A stretch of DNA of 64,000 nt. Origin: Halieaceae bacterium. GTDB taxonomy: Bacteria > Pseudomonadota > Gammaproteobacteria > Pseudomonadales > Halieaceae. The DNA lies in NCBI GenBank assembly GCA_902623175.1, contig CACNSR010000004.1, forward strand, positions 1 through 64,000. Reading direction: 5' to 3'. The notes below the pieces were generated by a model. That model did no database searches. It saw only the letters and a list, made by a program, of their open reading frames with translations, and had not been told where the DNA came from. The translations under genes were made by a program, and so were the position numbers. Positions within the stretch are counted from its first letter, which is position 1; each line of letters starts with the position of its first letter. This document shows, one piece after another, positions 45,993-57,331 of the stretch.

Positions 45993-46694
45993 TCAGCGGC
46001 TGAGAAAGCCCAACATCCAGCGCGCGACGCGGTCTCCCTCGTGCTGGCGCGCCTCAAAGCTCGCCATGCCCTCTGCCACCCGCTCTGCACCGATCATGTC
46101 GTGGCGGAAACTCATGATCTCGCGCGAATATTCGGGAATGAATTCAGGATGGCCTTGGAAGGTCAGAATGTGTTCCCCCAGCGCCATACCTGCCACCTCA
46201 CAGTGGTCATTGGTGGCAATTTGTTCGGCGCCGGGCGGCATGGCCATAACCTGATCCTGATGTGACGCCAGCAGACAGAATTGATCACCATCGGCCAGAT
46301 CGAACGCGGCCTGGTCGACGTTGTAGCAATTCACGCCCACGCCCCAGCCCTTGTCCGACTTGCCCACCGAGCCACCGAGTGCCTGGGCCACGAGCTGGTG
46401 GCCAAAGCAGATACCTATCATTTTGCGCCGGGCGGCATGACATTCACGCACAAAACCCTCCAGCGCACGGATCCAGTCCTTGTCGTCGTAAACGCTGCTT
46501 TTGCTACCGGTAATTAAAAAGCCGTCCGCTGCCTCCACGCTGTCGGGCAGCTCCCCGGCCTCGGCGTTCCAGGTGGTAAACATCAGTGCGCTGTCCTCGG
46601 CCAGCAGCAGACGCTCGAACATATCGGGGTATTCGCCGTAGGTCGGCACCCACTCTGGCCTGACGGAATCGGTGCGCAAAATCCCGATGTGCAT
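45993..46694 (-). CDS. Class I glutamine amidotransferase (GMP synthase-like)
   Basis: A 233-residue stand-alone GATase1 with Cys nucleophile in KMIGICFGHQLVAQALGG, oxyanion-type GFLITGSKSSVYDD and the His-Glu of LTFQGHPEF. The start at 46694 (MHIGILRTD) is placed 9 bases after a GGAG; two further in-frame ATGs lie at 46700 and 46709. Its substrate is unknown; such proteins hydrolyse gamma-glutamyl amides. It is convergent with the glyoxalase gene with 3 bp between. Confidence 0.88.
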   Translation of the reverse strand: MHIGILRTDSVRPEWVPTYGEYPDMFERLLLAEDSALMFTTWNAEAGELPDSVEAADGFLITGSKSSVYDDKDWIRALEGFVRECHAARRKMIGICFGHQLVAQALGGSVGKSDKGWGVGVNCYNVDQAAFDLADGDQFCLLASHQDQVMAMPPGAEQIATNDHCEVAGMALGEHILTFQGHPEFIPEYSREIMSFRHDMIGAERVAEGMASFEARQHEGDRVARWMLGFLSR

Positions 46695-46847
46695 ACTCAT
46701 TTGCTCCATTACAACTGCTAGCCCGCGCGAAGGCCGCTGCGGCGCGCCAGCGTACGCCAACTTGGCAATTCTGACAAAGTCATCAAACTGACACAGCCTA
46801 GTCACGAAAACGCCATATGCCCCGCCTATCGCAGTTGATATGCCGTA

Positions 46848-47340
46848 TTGGCGGCGTTGCACCAGTGGGACGCGCGACTGTTGAAGCGGCTCTTTCAACA
46901 GGGCCAATGCCGTAGCTCATTGATACGGTTCTCTAAAATCGTGCCAAGTAGTAGCGATGGCTTTCTGCAAGTCGCCTTCCCTATTATCGCCTGGTTGCCA
47001 ACCTCACCTGCAGCCTCTGCCGATACCGCCGAGCGGTCTACCTGATACTCAAGAATGGCCTTCGGCGGCGGCCACAAGAGATTATGCCAAGTTTCAGGTC
47101 GCTGGTGGTGCCATCGGATAGATTCAGCTTTCCCTCGGGGCACACCTAAGCGGCATTCTGCTCGGCCACCATGACAGGCATTGTCTTTGGCGGTCCCTTA
47201 CTATCCCTCTGCGGGTGGGCATGCGGCGTTGGGCTGTCGCGGGTTTTATTGGGGCGCATTTTCCGGGCGACACGATTGCCGGTGCAACGCTCGGTAGTAC
47301 GTTCGCCATGATGGTCGCCTCGCAACTGGGCCTACTCTAG
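46848..47340 (+). pseudogene. Decayed PAP2-family phosphatase gene
   Basis: All three PAP2 motifs are present but broken. KNGLRRRPQ is in one frame, entered by a shift near 47040. FPSGHT is followed by an in-frame TAA (47147-47149) where family members have Ser. SRVLLG, then AHFPGDTIAGATLG after a one-base loss near 47252, gives motif 3. The first part (HQWDARLLKRLFQQG...) is in a third frame. So there are two frameshifts and one nonsense codon. The glycosyltransferase pseudogene follows after 10 bp, so both probably came from one operon for lipid-linked sugars. Confidence 0.8.
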
Positions 47341-47350
47341 GAAAAGCCAC

Positions 47351-48384
47351 TTGCGCATTCTCTATGGGGTTCAGGCGACGGGGCAGGGTCATATCGGGAA
47401 AGCCCGCGCCATGGCTCACACCCCCAAAAAACACCCCGATGTTGACGTCACGTGTTTGTTTTCAGGTCGACCGCGAGAGGCCTGTCTGACATGGAGCCGT
47501 TCAGGGACTTCCAGCATCGCGCCGGACTGACGGTTTTCACAGAAGCCGGCCGGCTTCGATACCTAAAGATCATCATGGCCAATCGCTATTGGCAATTCAT
47601 TCACCATGTGCGGCGACTCGATGTCAAAGCCTACGACTTGGTTGTCACTGACTACGAACCAATCACCGCTTGGGCCGGCAACCTGAGAAAGCAGCCGGTA
47701 CTGGGGGTCGAGCATCAATACGCTTTTGGCAAAAACAGACCCGTAGAGGGGCGTTCTCTCACTCAGCATGCCGTCATGTCTTTGTTCGCGCCCGTAACGC
47801 GTGGCGTCGGGCTTCACTGGTCCGACTTTGGCGACAACGTTCTGCCGCTGATTCTCGATCTGCCACCCGCGCCGCCAGCCACGGCCCAGAACCATATTCT
47901 TGTCTACTTGCGCCTTGAGGATCAGGCTTTAGTCACATAATGGCTCAACGGATTATCAGAACATCGCTTTCTGCAATACGCGAGCACACTGCCAAACGAC
48001 GAACAGGGAAATGTTGGGCGCCGAACCGCGAACATGGCCGGATTCAAATCGGGCCTTGCAAGTGCTCGCGGGGTTGTCTGTAATTGCGGCTTCGAGCTGA
48101 TCTCGGAGTGTTTGCATTGGCGCAAACCGGTTCTCACGCGGCCTCTGGCGAAACAGATGGAGTAACTCTCCAACTGCGCAGCACTGGAAGCCTTGGGTCA
48201 TGCGACCGTCATGCGCCAGATCGACAACGACCTGGCCGCACGCTGGTTAGCCGCACCTCCGATAGTGCCAAACCTCTCTTTTACCAACGTCAGCGAGACG
48301 CTGGCAAGCTGGCTCGCCGATGGTGCAAAGACCCCAGTCGGCACACTGGAGGCAGCGTTATGGAGAGAATCCGCCGCCGTCTGA
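47351..48384 (+). pseudogene. Decayed MJ1255-like glycosyltransferase gene
   Basis: The reading LRILYGVQATGQGHIGKARA, then (after a frameshift at about 47480-47490) DMEPFRDFQHRAGLTVF, YDLVVTDYEPITAWAG and GVVCNCGFELISECLHW is a GT28/MJ1255-type glycosyltransferase of about 340 residues. Two in-frame TAA codons interrupt it, at 47938-47940 and 48163-48165 (in ME*LSN, where Gln is expected); each could be a C-to-T change of CAA. Beyond each stop the same frame continues with family-like sequence to 48384. Its end overlaps the start of the cytochrome gene. Confidence 0.82.
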
Positions 48385-50651
48385 CGCTGGCAGCATTGAT
48401 GCTGCTCAGTACCTTGACTGCCGCAGCAGTCGTCGCTGAAACAGACTATGTTGGCAACGCCGCCTGCGCTGGCTGCCATCAGCAGGCCTCCGCCGACTGG
48501 ACAGACTCCCATCATGATCTGGCCATGCAAGACGCCACACCCGAGACGGTTCTGGGCGACTTCGACAACGCGACGTTTGATTATTTTGGCGTGACCACGA
48601 CCTTCAGGCAACATGGGGACGACTTTTTCATCGAGACCGATAACCCCGCAGGTGAGCTGGAAACGTATCGGGTCGAGTATGTTTTTGGGGTTGAACCCCT
48701 GCAGCAATATTTGCTGCCCCTCGGCAAGGGCCGTTTGCAGGCACTCTCGGTCGCCTGGGATAACAGACCCGAGAGCGAGGGTGGGCAGCGGTGGTATCAC
48801 CTCTACCCCGACGAGCAAATCTCAGCCGATGACCCACTGCATTGGACGGGCGGTTTCTTTAATTGGAATACCAGCTGCGCGGAATGCCACAGCACCAACG
48901 TCGAAAAACGCTATGACGCGGTGAACGACCGGTTCGATACCCAATATGAACAAATCGATGTTGGCTGTGAGGCCTGTCACGGGCCCGGCAGTGAGCACAT
49001 TGCGCTCGCCAACGCAGGCACGCTGTCGCCCGCTCAAACCGGTTTCGAAATGAGTCTAAAAGCGAGAGGCGCATGGCAATGGGCTGAAGGCGCCGATATC
49101 GCGCAGCGCAGTGAACCCCTGACCTCAAATCATCAGATTGATAGCTGCGCGCGGTGTCACGCTCGGCGCGGCACATTAGGCGAGTACCACCCGGGCAAGC
49201 CGCTATTGGATACTCACCGCTTGGCCATCATCGAGGAGCCCCTATACTGGCCCGACGGTCAGATCCGCGAAGAGGTTTACGTCTACGGCTCGTTCATTCA
49301 GAGCAAAATGCATCAGGCCGGCGTGACCTGCACCAACTGCCATAACCCGCACAGCAACCAGTTAGTTGCGGAAAGCAACGGCGTGTGTGCCCAGTGTCAT
49401 CTGGCCAGCACCTACGACAACCCCACACATCACCGGCATCAGCTTGTATCTGCAGGTAGCGCCTGCGTGGATTGCCACATGCCGAGCCAGCTTTATATGG
49501 GGATCGATGCCCGGCGCGATCACAGCATGCGCATCCCGCGGCCAGATCTCTCCATGAGTACAGGGGCGCCCAACGCCTGCAATCAATGCCATACCGACCA
49601 GAGCGCGGACTGGGCCTACTCGGCCCTAGTGGATTGGGGTGTGCGCTTTGCAGACCTGCGGAACCACCCCGCGCGGGCGTTTCACGCAGCTGGCCGCGGT
49701 GATGTGCGCGCCGCACCGCTGCTGTTAGAGACGGCCAACAATGCGACGAACACCCCCATGCTGCGCGCCTCGGCCATTACCCAGCTGGGCCGTCTGCTTC
49801 CCGAGCGGCTCATACCCTCCCTCCCCCTGTGGTTGCAAAGTGACGACCCCCTGATCCGTCTGGCGGCGGCAGAGGCGGCGGGGCAACTGCCGCCAGAGCA
49901 ACAGCTCGTGCGCGTGCTGCCATTGAGCCAGGATCCAGTGCTGGCGGTGAGAATGATGACGGCTGAACAGTTGGCGGGGCTGATGCCGCTAATGGTCGAC
50001 ACGCCAGCGCCTGCAAATCTGGAGCTCTCCGCACAACAAAGCGCCGACGAGGGTCGACCGCAGACAGCTGGCCCGCTGGACGCCCTATTCGCCGAATATG
50101 TTCAAGTTCAGTCCCGGCATCTCGACATGCCGTCTGTGCTCACCAAGTTGAGTGGTTTCCAACAAGCCCGCGGCGATGCTGAGGCGGCTGAAGCGCTCCT
50201 GGTGTCAGCGCTTGAGAAAAATCCTCAGGCAAGTGCTAGCCGGGTGAATCTTGCGGACTTCTACCGTGCTCAAGACAAAGAAGAAGCCGCGCGGGCGACG
50301 CTGGAGCGCGGGATACAACTTAATCAAGAAGACGCGTCGCTGTGGTTCAGTCTTGCGCTACTGGAGGTACGAGAGGGGAATGATGAGGCCGCTCTGGCGG
50401 CCCTGGAAAAAGCCGCCTCGCTGGAAGAAATACCGAGCTACTACCACTACGTTTACGCTGTGGCGCAGCACGACCACGGTCGCCTCGCAGAGGCAATGGC
50501 GATGCTGAAAGCCACAAATCGTGCCGCGCCGGGTCAGCCGAACGTGCTCGCGGCTCTCATGCAATACAGCCACCTAGCCGGCGATATGCAGGCAGCTCAA
50601 CGCTACCAAACTGAGCTTCGCAACACCGCTCAGGCAGCCGGGGTGCGTTAG
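48360..50651 (+). CDS. Octaheme c-type cytochrome with HEAT-like and TPR repeats
   Basis: A 763-residue periplasmic multihaem protein. The ATG at 48360 follows GGAGG and begins a signal peptide cleaved near VVAETD. Eight CxxCH haem sites are present: CAGCH, CAECH, CEACH, CARCH, CTNCH, CAQCH, CVDCH and CNQCH, all in the first ~400 residues. Helical HEAT-like repeats follow (about 430-560), then TPRs (about 590-760). It resembles the cytochrome c554-like octahaem group found with TPR domains. An electron-transfer or small-molecule redox role (nitrogen or sulfur compounds) is inferred; no partner enzyme is adjacent. Confidence 0.88.
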   Translation: MERIRRRLTLAALMLLSTLTAAAVVAETDYVGNAACAGCHQQASADWTDSHHDLAMQDATPETVLGDFDNATFDYFGVTTTFRQHGDDFFIETDNPAGELETYRVEYVFGVEPLQQYLLPLGKGRLQALSVAWDNRPESEGGQRWYHLYPDEQISADDPLHWTGGFFNWNTSCAECHSTNVEKRYDAVNDRFDTQYEQIDVGCEACHGPGSEHIALANAGTLSPAQTGFEMSLKARGAWQWAEGADIAQRSEPLTSNHQIDSCARCHARRGTLGEYHPGKPLLDTHRLAIIEEPLYWPDGQIREEVYVYGSFIQSKMHQAGVTCTNCHNPHSNQLVAESNGVCAQCHLASTYDNPTHHRHQLVSAGSACVDCHMPSQLYMGIDARRDHSMRIPRPDLSMSTGAPNACNQCHTDQSADWAYSALVDWGVRFADLRNHPARAFHAAGRGDVRAAPLLLETANNATNTPMLRASAITQLGRLLPERLIPSLPLWLQSDDPLIRLAAAEAAGQLPPEQQLVRVLPLSQDPVLAVRMMTAEQLAGLMPLMVDTPAPANLELSAQQSADEGRPQTAGPLDALFAEYVQVQSRHLDMPSVLTKLSGFQQARGDAEAAEALLVSALEKNPQASASRVNLADFYRAQDKEEAARATLERGIQLNQEDASLWFSLALLEVREGNDEAALAALEKAASLEEIPSYYHYVYAVAQHDHGRLAEAMAMLKATNRAAPGQPNVLAALMQYSHLAGDMQAAQRYQTELRNTAQAAGVR

Positions 50652-50658
50652 GCGAGGG

Positions 50659-51234
50659 TCAGTTTGCGGGGACCAGCTTTAGCGCCACCGTGACGGGAAC
50701 CACCCGGCTGATGGCATTGAGGCCGGCGACCTCCTGAAGCGCGGCCACACCACCCGCCAATCCGAACTCCGACGCAGTAAGCAAAATGGGCTGAGTGGTC
50801 GTAGCTCTCACGCCTTGATCCGTCACCGCGACGCTCAATAACGCGTCCTTGGTCACAGTCTGGCCATGCAGGTCGATGATCAGCGCCACACTGGCGGCCC
50901 CACCATGGGACAGTGCAGCAACGGCTTCCGCATCCAGCTGCGCGGTAATTACGGCTTCGGGGTAGAGCCCCACTTCGAACAGCATCTCCTTCATGCGCTC
51001 GTTGCGGATGCCGATGTTGGTTTCAACCGAGTCCAGCGCCACCCGCACTTCGACCTCCCCTGCGTCGGTCACAGTGCCTGCAAGAGTCTCAAAGTGACTG
51101 ACCTCGCCAATCGTGTTGTTCTTGATCGACACAAACTGCACCTGCGAGCCGGGCCCAACCTGCCAATCTGCCTGCGCCAGCGGAGATAACAGCACTGCCG
51201 CGGCACAAACCAATGCGAAACGCTTTTTCATCAT
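50659..51234 (-). CDS. YceI-family periplasmic lipid-binding protein
   Basis: A 191-residue exported lipocalin-like protein. The signal peptide (KKRFALVCAAAVLLSPLAQA) is followed by the YceI domain (VQFVSIKNNTIGEVSHFETLAGTV, VALDSVETNIGIRNERMKEML). YceI proteins bind isoprenoids such as polyprenyl quinones or lipids. The ATG at 51234 has GGAG upstream. It is convergent with the cytochrome gene, with 7 bp between stops. Confidence 0.93.
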   Translation of the reverse strand: MMKKRFALVCAAAVLLSPLAQADWQVGPGSQVQFVSIKNNTIGEVSHFETLAGTVTDAGEVEVRVALDSVETNIGIRNERMKEMLFEVGLYPEAVITAQLDAEAVAALSHGGAASVALIIDLHGQTVTKDALLSVAVTDQGVRATTTQPILLTASEFGLAGGVAALQEVAGLNAISRVVPVTVALKLVPAN

Positions 51235-51644
51235 GTGTGCTCCTTTGCGCGCCGACACAGCGCTCGGCGATAATTTCTGACTATACGAGGTCTTTGGCGC
51301 TCTGGACTCGACAATATCTCACAGCGACGCGAAGGGGGCCGCAGGGCCTCCAAGCCCCCTCTGCCTGCCAACTCACTGTAGTCAAAAAGGGAGACGGGGA
51401 GGGAGTGAATCGGATAGTACTGTGTTCAGTCCATCCCGACCTATCCATCAGTTAAACATCTGATTTTTTGCCCCCTGAATGGCAGAGCCCGGGCTCCGGG
51501 CTGTTAGGTATTGATTAGAAGATCTTCAGTTTGGGGTCGCGGTCTGGGCTGAGATGTTTACCCAGCGGTCGATAAGGTCAGGGTTCAATTATGAGGGTGG
51601 CTGTAGGTTTCTTGAGGGCAAGACCCAATATAAAGCGCTGTACA
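51235..51644. other. Intergenic region between yceI-like gene and parE
   Basis: About 410 bp with no gene I can support. It holds a 7 bp hairpin (AGGGGGC at 51333-51339 with GCCCCCT at 51354-51360) and the 12 bp palindrome GAGCCCGGGCTC (51485-51496). Neither is followed by a T-run. It should contain the yceI-like promoter and the parE transcript end. Confidence 0.5.
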
Positions 51645-53537
<1,893 letters not shown>

Positions 53538-53617
53538 CTATTACAGCTCGTGCAATACGGTTGGCGGTGGTAGCGGCTCGCTCGTGCGCTGATACCACGG
53601 TGTAACAATCTAACTTT

Positions 53618-54442
53618 TTACGCGTAGCCCGACGAGTTGAAGTCCACGGCAAACGTCTCGTCGGTGACCCTGAGCACGGCGGTTTCCCACTCGCCTGACT
53701 CATGGAGTGTCAGCATACGACATCCCGGCGCCTGTGCGTCTACCTGAAAATCCGCTGAGTTGGGCGCAAATTGAATGCAGGTCGATGGAACCGTCAGGCA
53801 TTGTACGCCGTGATACGTCTGCGCAGCATCCTGATGGACGTGCCCCGAGATCACCACCGCCTTCTCGCCCAGAGGGGCCAGTCGCTGCAGCGCTTCCCGC
53901 GCGTTTTCGGCGCCAATCTCATCGAGCCATGCGCAGTCTACTGGCATCAGCGGATGATGGGTCGCCACCAGTAATGGCCTGCCCGCTGTCTGTGCATGAT
54001 CAACCGCCTGCTCCAGCGCCTCAATCTCTGGGCCAGCCAAGTGGCCAGCTACGGCCCCAGGATGCTGGGTATTCAGCATGAGTATGTCCCAGTGTGGCAG
54101 CTGCACCATTCGCTTGAAATGCGACCTCAGCGGATGATCGTCCGGCCAGATGGCGTCGTGATTGCCGGGCAGCCAAAAACTGGGCACCCCCAGCGGCGCC
54201 AACGCCTCGTCCAGCCGGCCATAAGCCTCCTCCGCTTCATCACCGGCCAGGTCACCGGTCAGCAGTAGCGCGTCAATCGGGCCTTGAGCCGCCACTAAAC
54301 GGCATACCGCGGCGAGCGATCTATCGGTATCAATGCCAACCAGTTGGCCGCCGGACTCACGCATTAAATGGGTGTCAGACAGCTGCACCACGCGGCTGGA
54401 GGCAGCCGTGTTGAGCGTGGCCACGCCACTGAGCGCGCTCAT
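53618..54442 (-). CDS. cpdA: 3',5'-cyclic-AMP phosphodiesterase CpdA-type
   Basis: Hydrolyses cAMP. The 274-residue metallophosphoesterase has VVQLSDTHLM, LLTGDLAGD, LPGNHD, ATHHPL and ISGHVHQDA metal motifs. The ATG at 54442 overlaps the stop of the yqiB gene (ATGA), which fixes the start. It lies in the conserved yqiB-cpdA-parE order. The E. coli gene yqiA, normally between cpdA and parE, is absent; an 83 bp gap is left. Confidence 0.94.
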   Translation of the reverse strand: MSALSGVATLNTAASSRVVQLSDTHLMRESGGQLVGIDTDRSLAAVCRLVAAQGPIDALLLTGDLAGDEAEEAYGRLDEALAPLGVPSFWLPGNHDAIWPDDHPLRSHFKRMVQLPHWDILMLNTQHPGAVAGHLAGPEIEALEQAVDHAQTAGRPLLVATHHPLMPVDCAWLDEIGAENAREALQRLAPLGEKAVVISGHVHQDAAQTYHGVQCLTVPSTCIQFAPNSADFQVDAQAPGCRMLTLHESGEWETAVLRVTDETFAVDFNSSGYA

Positions 54443-54930
54443 GAGGAGGGCTGGTCGGGTCCCGGTAAGACAGCGTCGACTGACCGGCCATTGTTCAGGC
54501 AAAACTCCATCAGCTCTGCCGCAAAGCGGTTCTGCTGAAATTTTTCGTCTCGCTGCAACATGTCAGGGTTGGGGTACCGGTACCGGGCTTCGAAGCGCCG
54601 GGAGGTGCTGCAGTGCACGACTTCGGCCATTCCGGCATCGTGATACAGGCGCAAATCAAAGTGGTTGTTAGCCCCAAAATCAGACAGCACGCCCTGGTAG
54701 CGAAGCCGCATATCGGTTGTGTAGCGGTCGCGCGCCGTGACCTCGAGTACCACCGAGACCTCGCCCGCCTGGAAAACGCATCGGCTCTCCTGCTCGTAGG
54801 CAGGAAAAAGGCGCATTAAACGGTGGTAATTAGCCTCACACTGGGCGTGCAGGTCCGACAGGTCAATGTAATAACCCCTTTTCAGTCTGCTGCGCGGCTG
54901 CGCTCGTCTGATTTTGTCCACCATACCCAC
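54439..54930 (-). CDS. yqiB: DUF1249 protein (YqiB)
   Basis: A 163-residue cytoplasmic protein of unknown role: YYIDLSDLHAQCEANYHRLM, DMRLRYQGVLSDFG and ARYRYPNPDMLQRDEK are characteristic of YqiB. It is first of yqiB-cpdA-parE and divergent from tolC, as in E. coli, but nudF, normally first, is missing. Start may be 54930 or 54924. Confidence 0.94.
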   Translation of the reverse strand: MGMVDKIRRAQPRSRLKRGYYIDLSDLHAQCEANYHRLMRLFPAYEQESRCVFQAGEVSVVLEVTARDRYTTDMRLRYQGVLSDFGANNHFDLRLYHDAGMAEVVHCSTSRRFEARYRYPNPDMLQRDEKFQQNRFAAELMEFCLNNGRSVDAVLPGPDQPSS

Positions 54931-55048
54931 AGTGTAGCAAGCCGCTCATGCCCAGGAACTGCGAAAATGTTGCCCGATTTGACCCCGCAAAAGGCAATAG
55001 CAGAGTGGTAGACTCCCGTCCCCTTATTGACTCAGGCCCTGAAAAGCC

Positions 55049-56491
55049 ATGCCAAAATTGCCTCTGCCTATTCGCGCCCTAACCGCCGTCTACTTGAGCG
55101 GCGGGCTTTGTATTGCAGCGCAGGCCGACACATTGGTGGACATCTATGAGCTCGCGCTGGAGAACGACGCGCAGCTGAGGGTGCAAATCGCCCAGTACAA
55201 CGCGGACATTGAGCTCGAAAAGCTGGCTCTGGCACCGCTTCTGCCCCAGGCGGGTGCTAGCTACTCATTCACCGATTCAGAAAACGACCGCACCAGCCCC
55301 AACATCGTCATTGTCCCGAACGAAAACCCTTTATTACCGCCGACATTCGACACGACTGATGTGACATCGGCCACAAAGACCGATACCGACGGCTATGACG
55401 TGAATCTGTCTCAGACGCTGTTTAACCTGTCAGCCTGGTTTAACTGGCGCGCAGGCAAAGAGCAGACACAGCAAGCCGAGGCCAATTTGTCTGCCGCGCA
55501 ACAGGACCTGATTGTCAGGGTGGTTCAAGCCTACTTTGGTGTGCTGCGCGCGCAAGACAATCTGCGGGCATCCCAAGCTCGGGAGCGCGCCTTCGAGCGG
55601 CAGCTGGAGCAAACCCGCCAGCGTTTTGAAGTGGGTCTGATCGCCATCACGGATGTCTATGAAGCCGAGGCCGCCCGAGACCTGGCTCAAGTGAACCGCA
55701 TCGTTGACGAGAATAACGTGGCGGTCGCCAAGGAAAATCTGTCTGTGCTTACCGGGCAAACTCCCGGCGCGCTGTTCGTGCTGGGTGAAGAATTTGACCC
55801 GCGTCCGCCCGAAGGAGACCGCGCCGCGTGGGTCGAATTTTCCATGGCGAACAATTACCGGCTTGCCGCGGCTCGATTTGCCGAGGAAGCCGCCCGGCAG
55901 AGTGCCGCCTCTTCACGAATGGGTCACGCGCCAACCGTGACGGCTAGCTATCGTTATCAAGATAGCGAGACCACTGGCACCACTATTCAGGACTCGGACA
56001 GCGATTTCGTCTTTCAGCCTAATTCCGAGCAGACCAACGAGAGCTGGCAGATCCGCTTTGACCTGCCTTTATCCTCGGGCGGCGCAATCAGTGCGAACCG
56101 GCGGCGGTCCGCAGAGCAGTTCAATGCGGCCAGAGAGTCGCGGATTAATCTGACCCGCAACACGGTAACGCAAGCGCGGTCTCTGCATATGACTGTCATG
56201 TCAGACGTGTCGCGGGTAGCGGCGCAAAAACAATCGATTGTTTCCAGCCAAAGCGCATTGGATGCTACGCAAGCCGGGTACGAAGTGGGCACGCGGAACA
56301 TCGTTGACGTACTGAATGCTCAGAACAAACTGTTCGGTGCGCAGCGGGACTACGCCAACAGTCGCTACGACTACATCATTAATTCTCTGCGCCTGAAAGA
56401 AGTGGCAGGCACGCTCTCTCCAGAAGACATTGCAACGCTAGAAGGCTTCCTGTTGCCACCTCCTGCACCGACCGCCTCGAGGAGCGAGTAA
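55049..56491 (+). CDS. tolC: TolC-family outer-membrane channel
   Basis: Trimeric outer-membrane exit duct for efflux and type I secretion. The 480-residue protein has a signal peptide (ending near AAQADTLVDIYELAL), the two TolC repeats, long alpha-helical stretches (NLSAAQQDLIVRVVQAYFGVL; YEVGTRNIVDVLNAQNKLFG) and a C-terminal GTLSPEDIATLEGFL segment. Orientation opposite yqiB matches E. coli tolC. It can serve the RND pump at 33-37 kb. Confidence 0.95.
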   Translation: MPKLPLPIRALTAVYLSGGLCIAAQADTLVDIYELALENDAQLRVQIAQYNADIELEKLALAPLLPQAGASYSFTDSENDRTSPNIVIVPNENPLLPPTFDTTDVTSATKTDTDGYDVNLSQTLFNLSAWFNWRAGKEQTQQAEANLSAAQQDLIVRVVQAYFGVLRAQDNLRASQARERAFERQLEQTRQRFEVGLIAITDVYEAEAARDLAQVNRIVDENNVAVAKENLSVLTGQTPGALFVLGEEFDPRPPEGDRAAWVEFSMANNYRLAAARFAEEAARQSAASSRMGHAPTVTASYRYQDSETTGTTIQDSDSDFVFQPNSEQTNESWQIRFDLPLSSGGAISANRRRSAEQFNAARESRINLTRNTVTQARSLHMTVMSDVSRVAAQKQSIVSSQSALDATQAGYEVGTRNIVDVLNAQNKLFGAQRDYANSRYDYIINSLRLKEVAGTLSPEDIATLEGFLLPPPAPTASRSE

Positions 56492-56670
56492 TTATGCTAC
56501 GTGGGCCGCCAAGACGGCCCATTGGCGATCTACAACTCCCTCTTTCGTTGACTGATTCGCACCTGCGTGTTCACCCATTTTAGTGACCTTGTCCGTGTCT
56601 GCCTGCTGACCGATGCTTCCGCACGCTCAAGACAATCGTATACTCATCAGCTGATCACGCGGAGCGTATC

Positions 56671-57324
56671 ATGACCCACACTCTGGCCCAGATCCCGCCC
56701 AAGCCCCCGGGCGACTTAGTGCGCGGGTTTCTCCCCGATCACGAAGGCCAGCAGCTCTACGAATGGGCGAGCCAAGCTGCACCGGTTGGACCGCTCCTTG
56801 AGATCGGCAGTTATTGCGGAAGATCCACCATTTGGCTGGGGCAAGCCGCCCAGGCGCACGACGCCGTTGTGTTTGCCCTCGATCATCATCGTGGCTCAGA
56901 GGAGCATCAGCCCGGAGAAAGCCATCACGATGAGGCGTTAGTCGGCACCACAGGCCAGTTCGACAGCTTCAGCGAATTTCGCCGCAATATTGTGGCGGCT
57001 GGTCTCGAAAACACCATCATTCCAATTGTTGCCAGCAGTGAGATCGTCGGGGCCCATTGGCAAGGCGGCCTCGGTATGGTGTTCATAGACGGCGGACACA
57101 GTCTGAATGCCGCGCTGACCGACTATCGCGCCTGGGCCCCTTACGTCCTCCCGGGCGGTGTTCTCGCCATCCACGATGTGTTTCCTGACCCCGCAGACGG
57201 CGGGCAAGCACCGTTCACCATTTGGCAGCTGGCGACCCAATCCGGATTGTTTGAACCACTGGGGATACAAGATACCCTGCGGGGGCTGAGGCGCCTTGGG
57301 CGGCAGCGCCGACAGGTCGAATGA
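56671..57324 (+). CDS. Class I SAM-dependent methyltransferase
   Basis: A 217-residue methyltransferase (Methyltransf_24-like) with motif I LLEIGSYCGRSTIWLG, an FALDHHRGSEEH second strand and MVFIDGGHSLNAALTDYRAW / YVLPGGVLAIHDVF. Its substrate is unknown. It is convergent with the toroid protein gene (7 bp apart) and may act in the same surface-glycan or lipid pathway; that is inference. Confidence 0.88.
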   Translation: MTHTLAQIPPKPPGDLVRGFLPDHEGQQLYEWASQAAPVGPLLEIGSYCGRSTIWLGQAAQAHDAVVFALDHHRGSEEHQPGESHHDEALVGTTGQFDSFSEFRRNIVAAGLENTIIPIVASSEIVGAHWQGGLGMVFIDGGHSLNAALTDYRAWAPYVLPGGVLAIHDVFPDPADGGQAPFTIWQLATQSGLFEPLGIQDTLRGLRRLGRQRRQVE

Positions 57325-57331
57325 AGTCGTC

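Noticed and set aside
47452-47940. Intact 162-residue glycosyltransferase-like protein
   Set aside because: It is only the middle portion of a longer decayed gene; family sequence continues on both sides in other frames or beyond a stop.
51485-51496. 12 bp palindrome as a parE terminator
   Set aside because: It has no loop-plus-T-run structure; it could be a protein site or chance.
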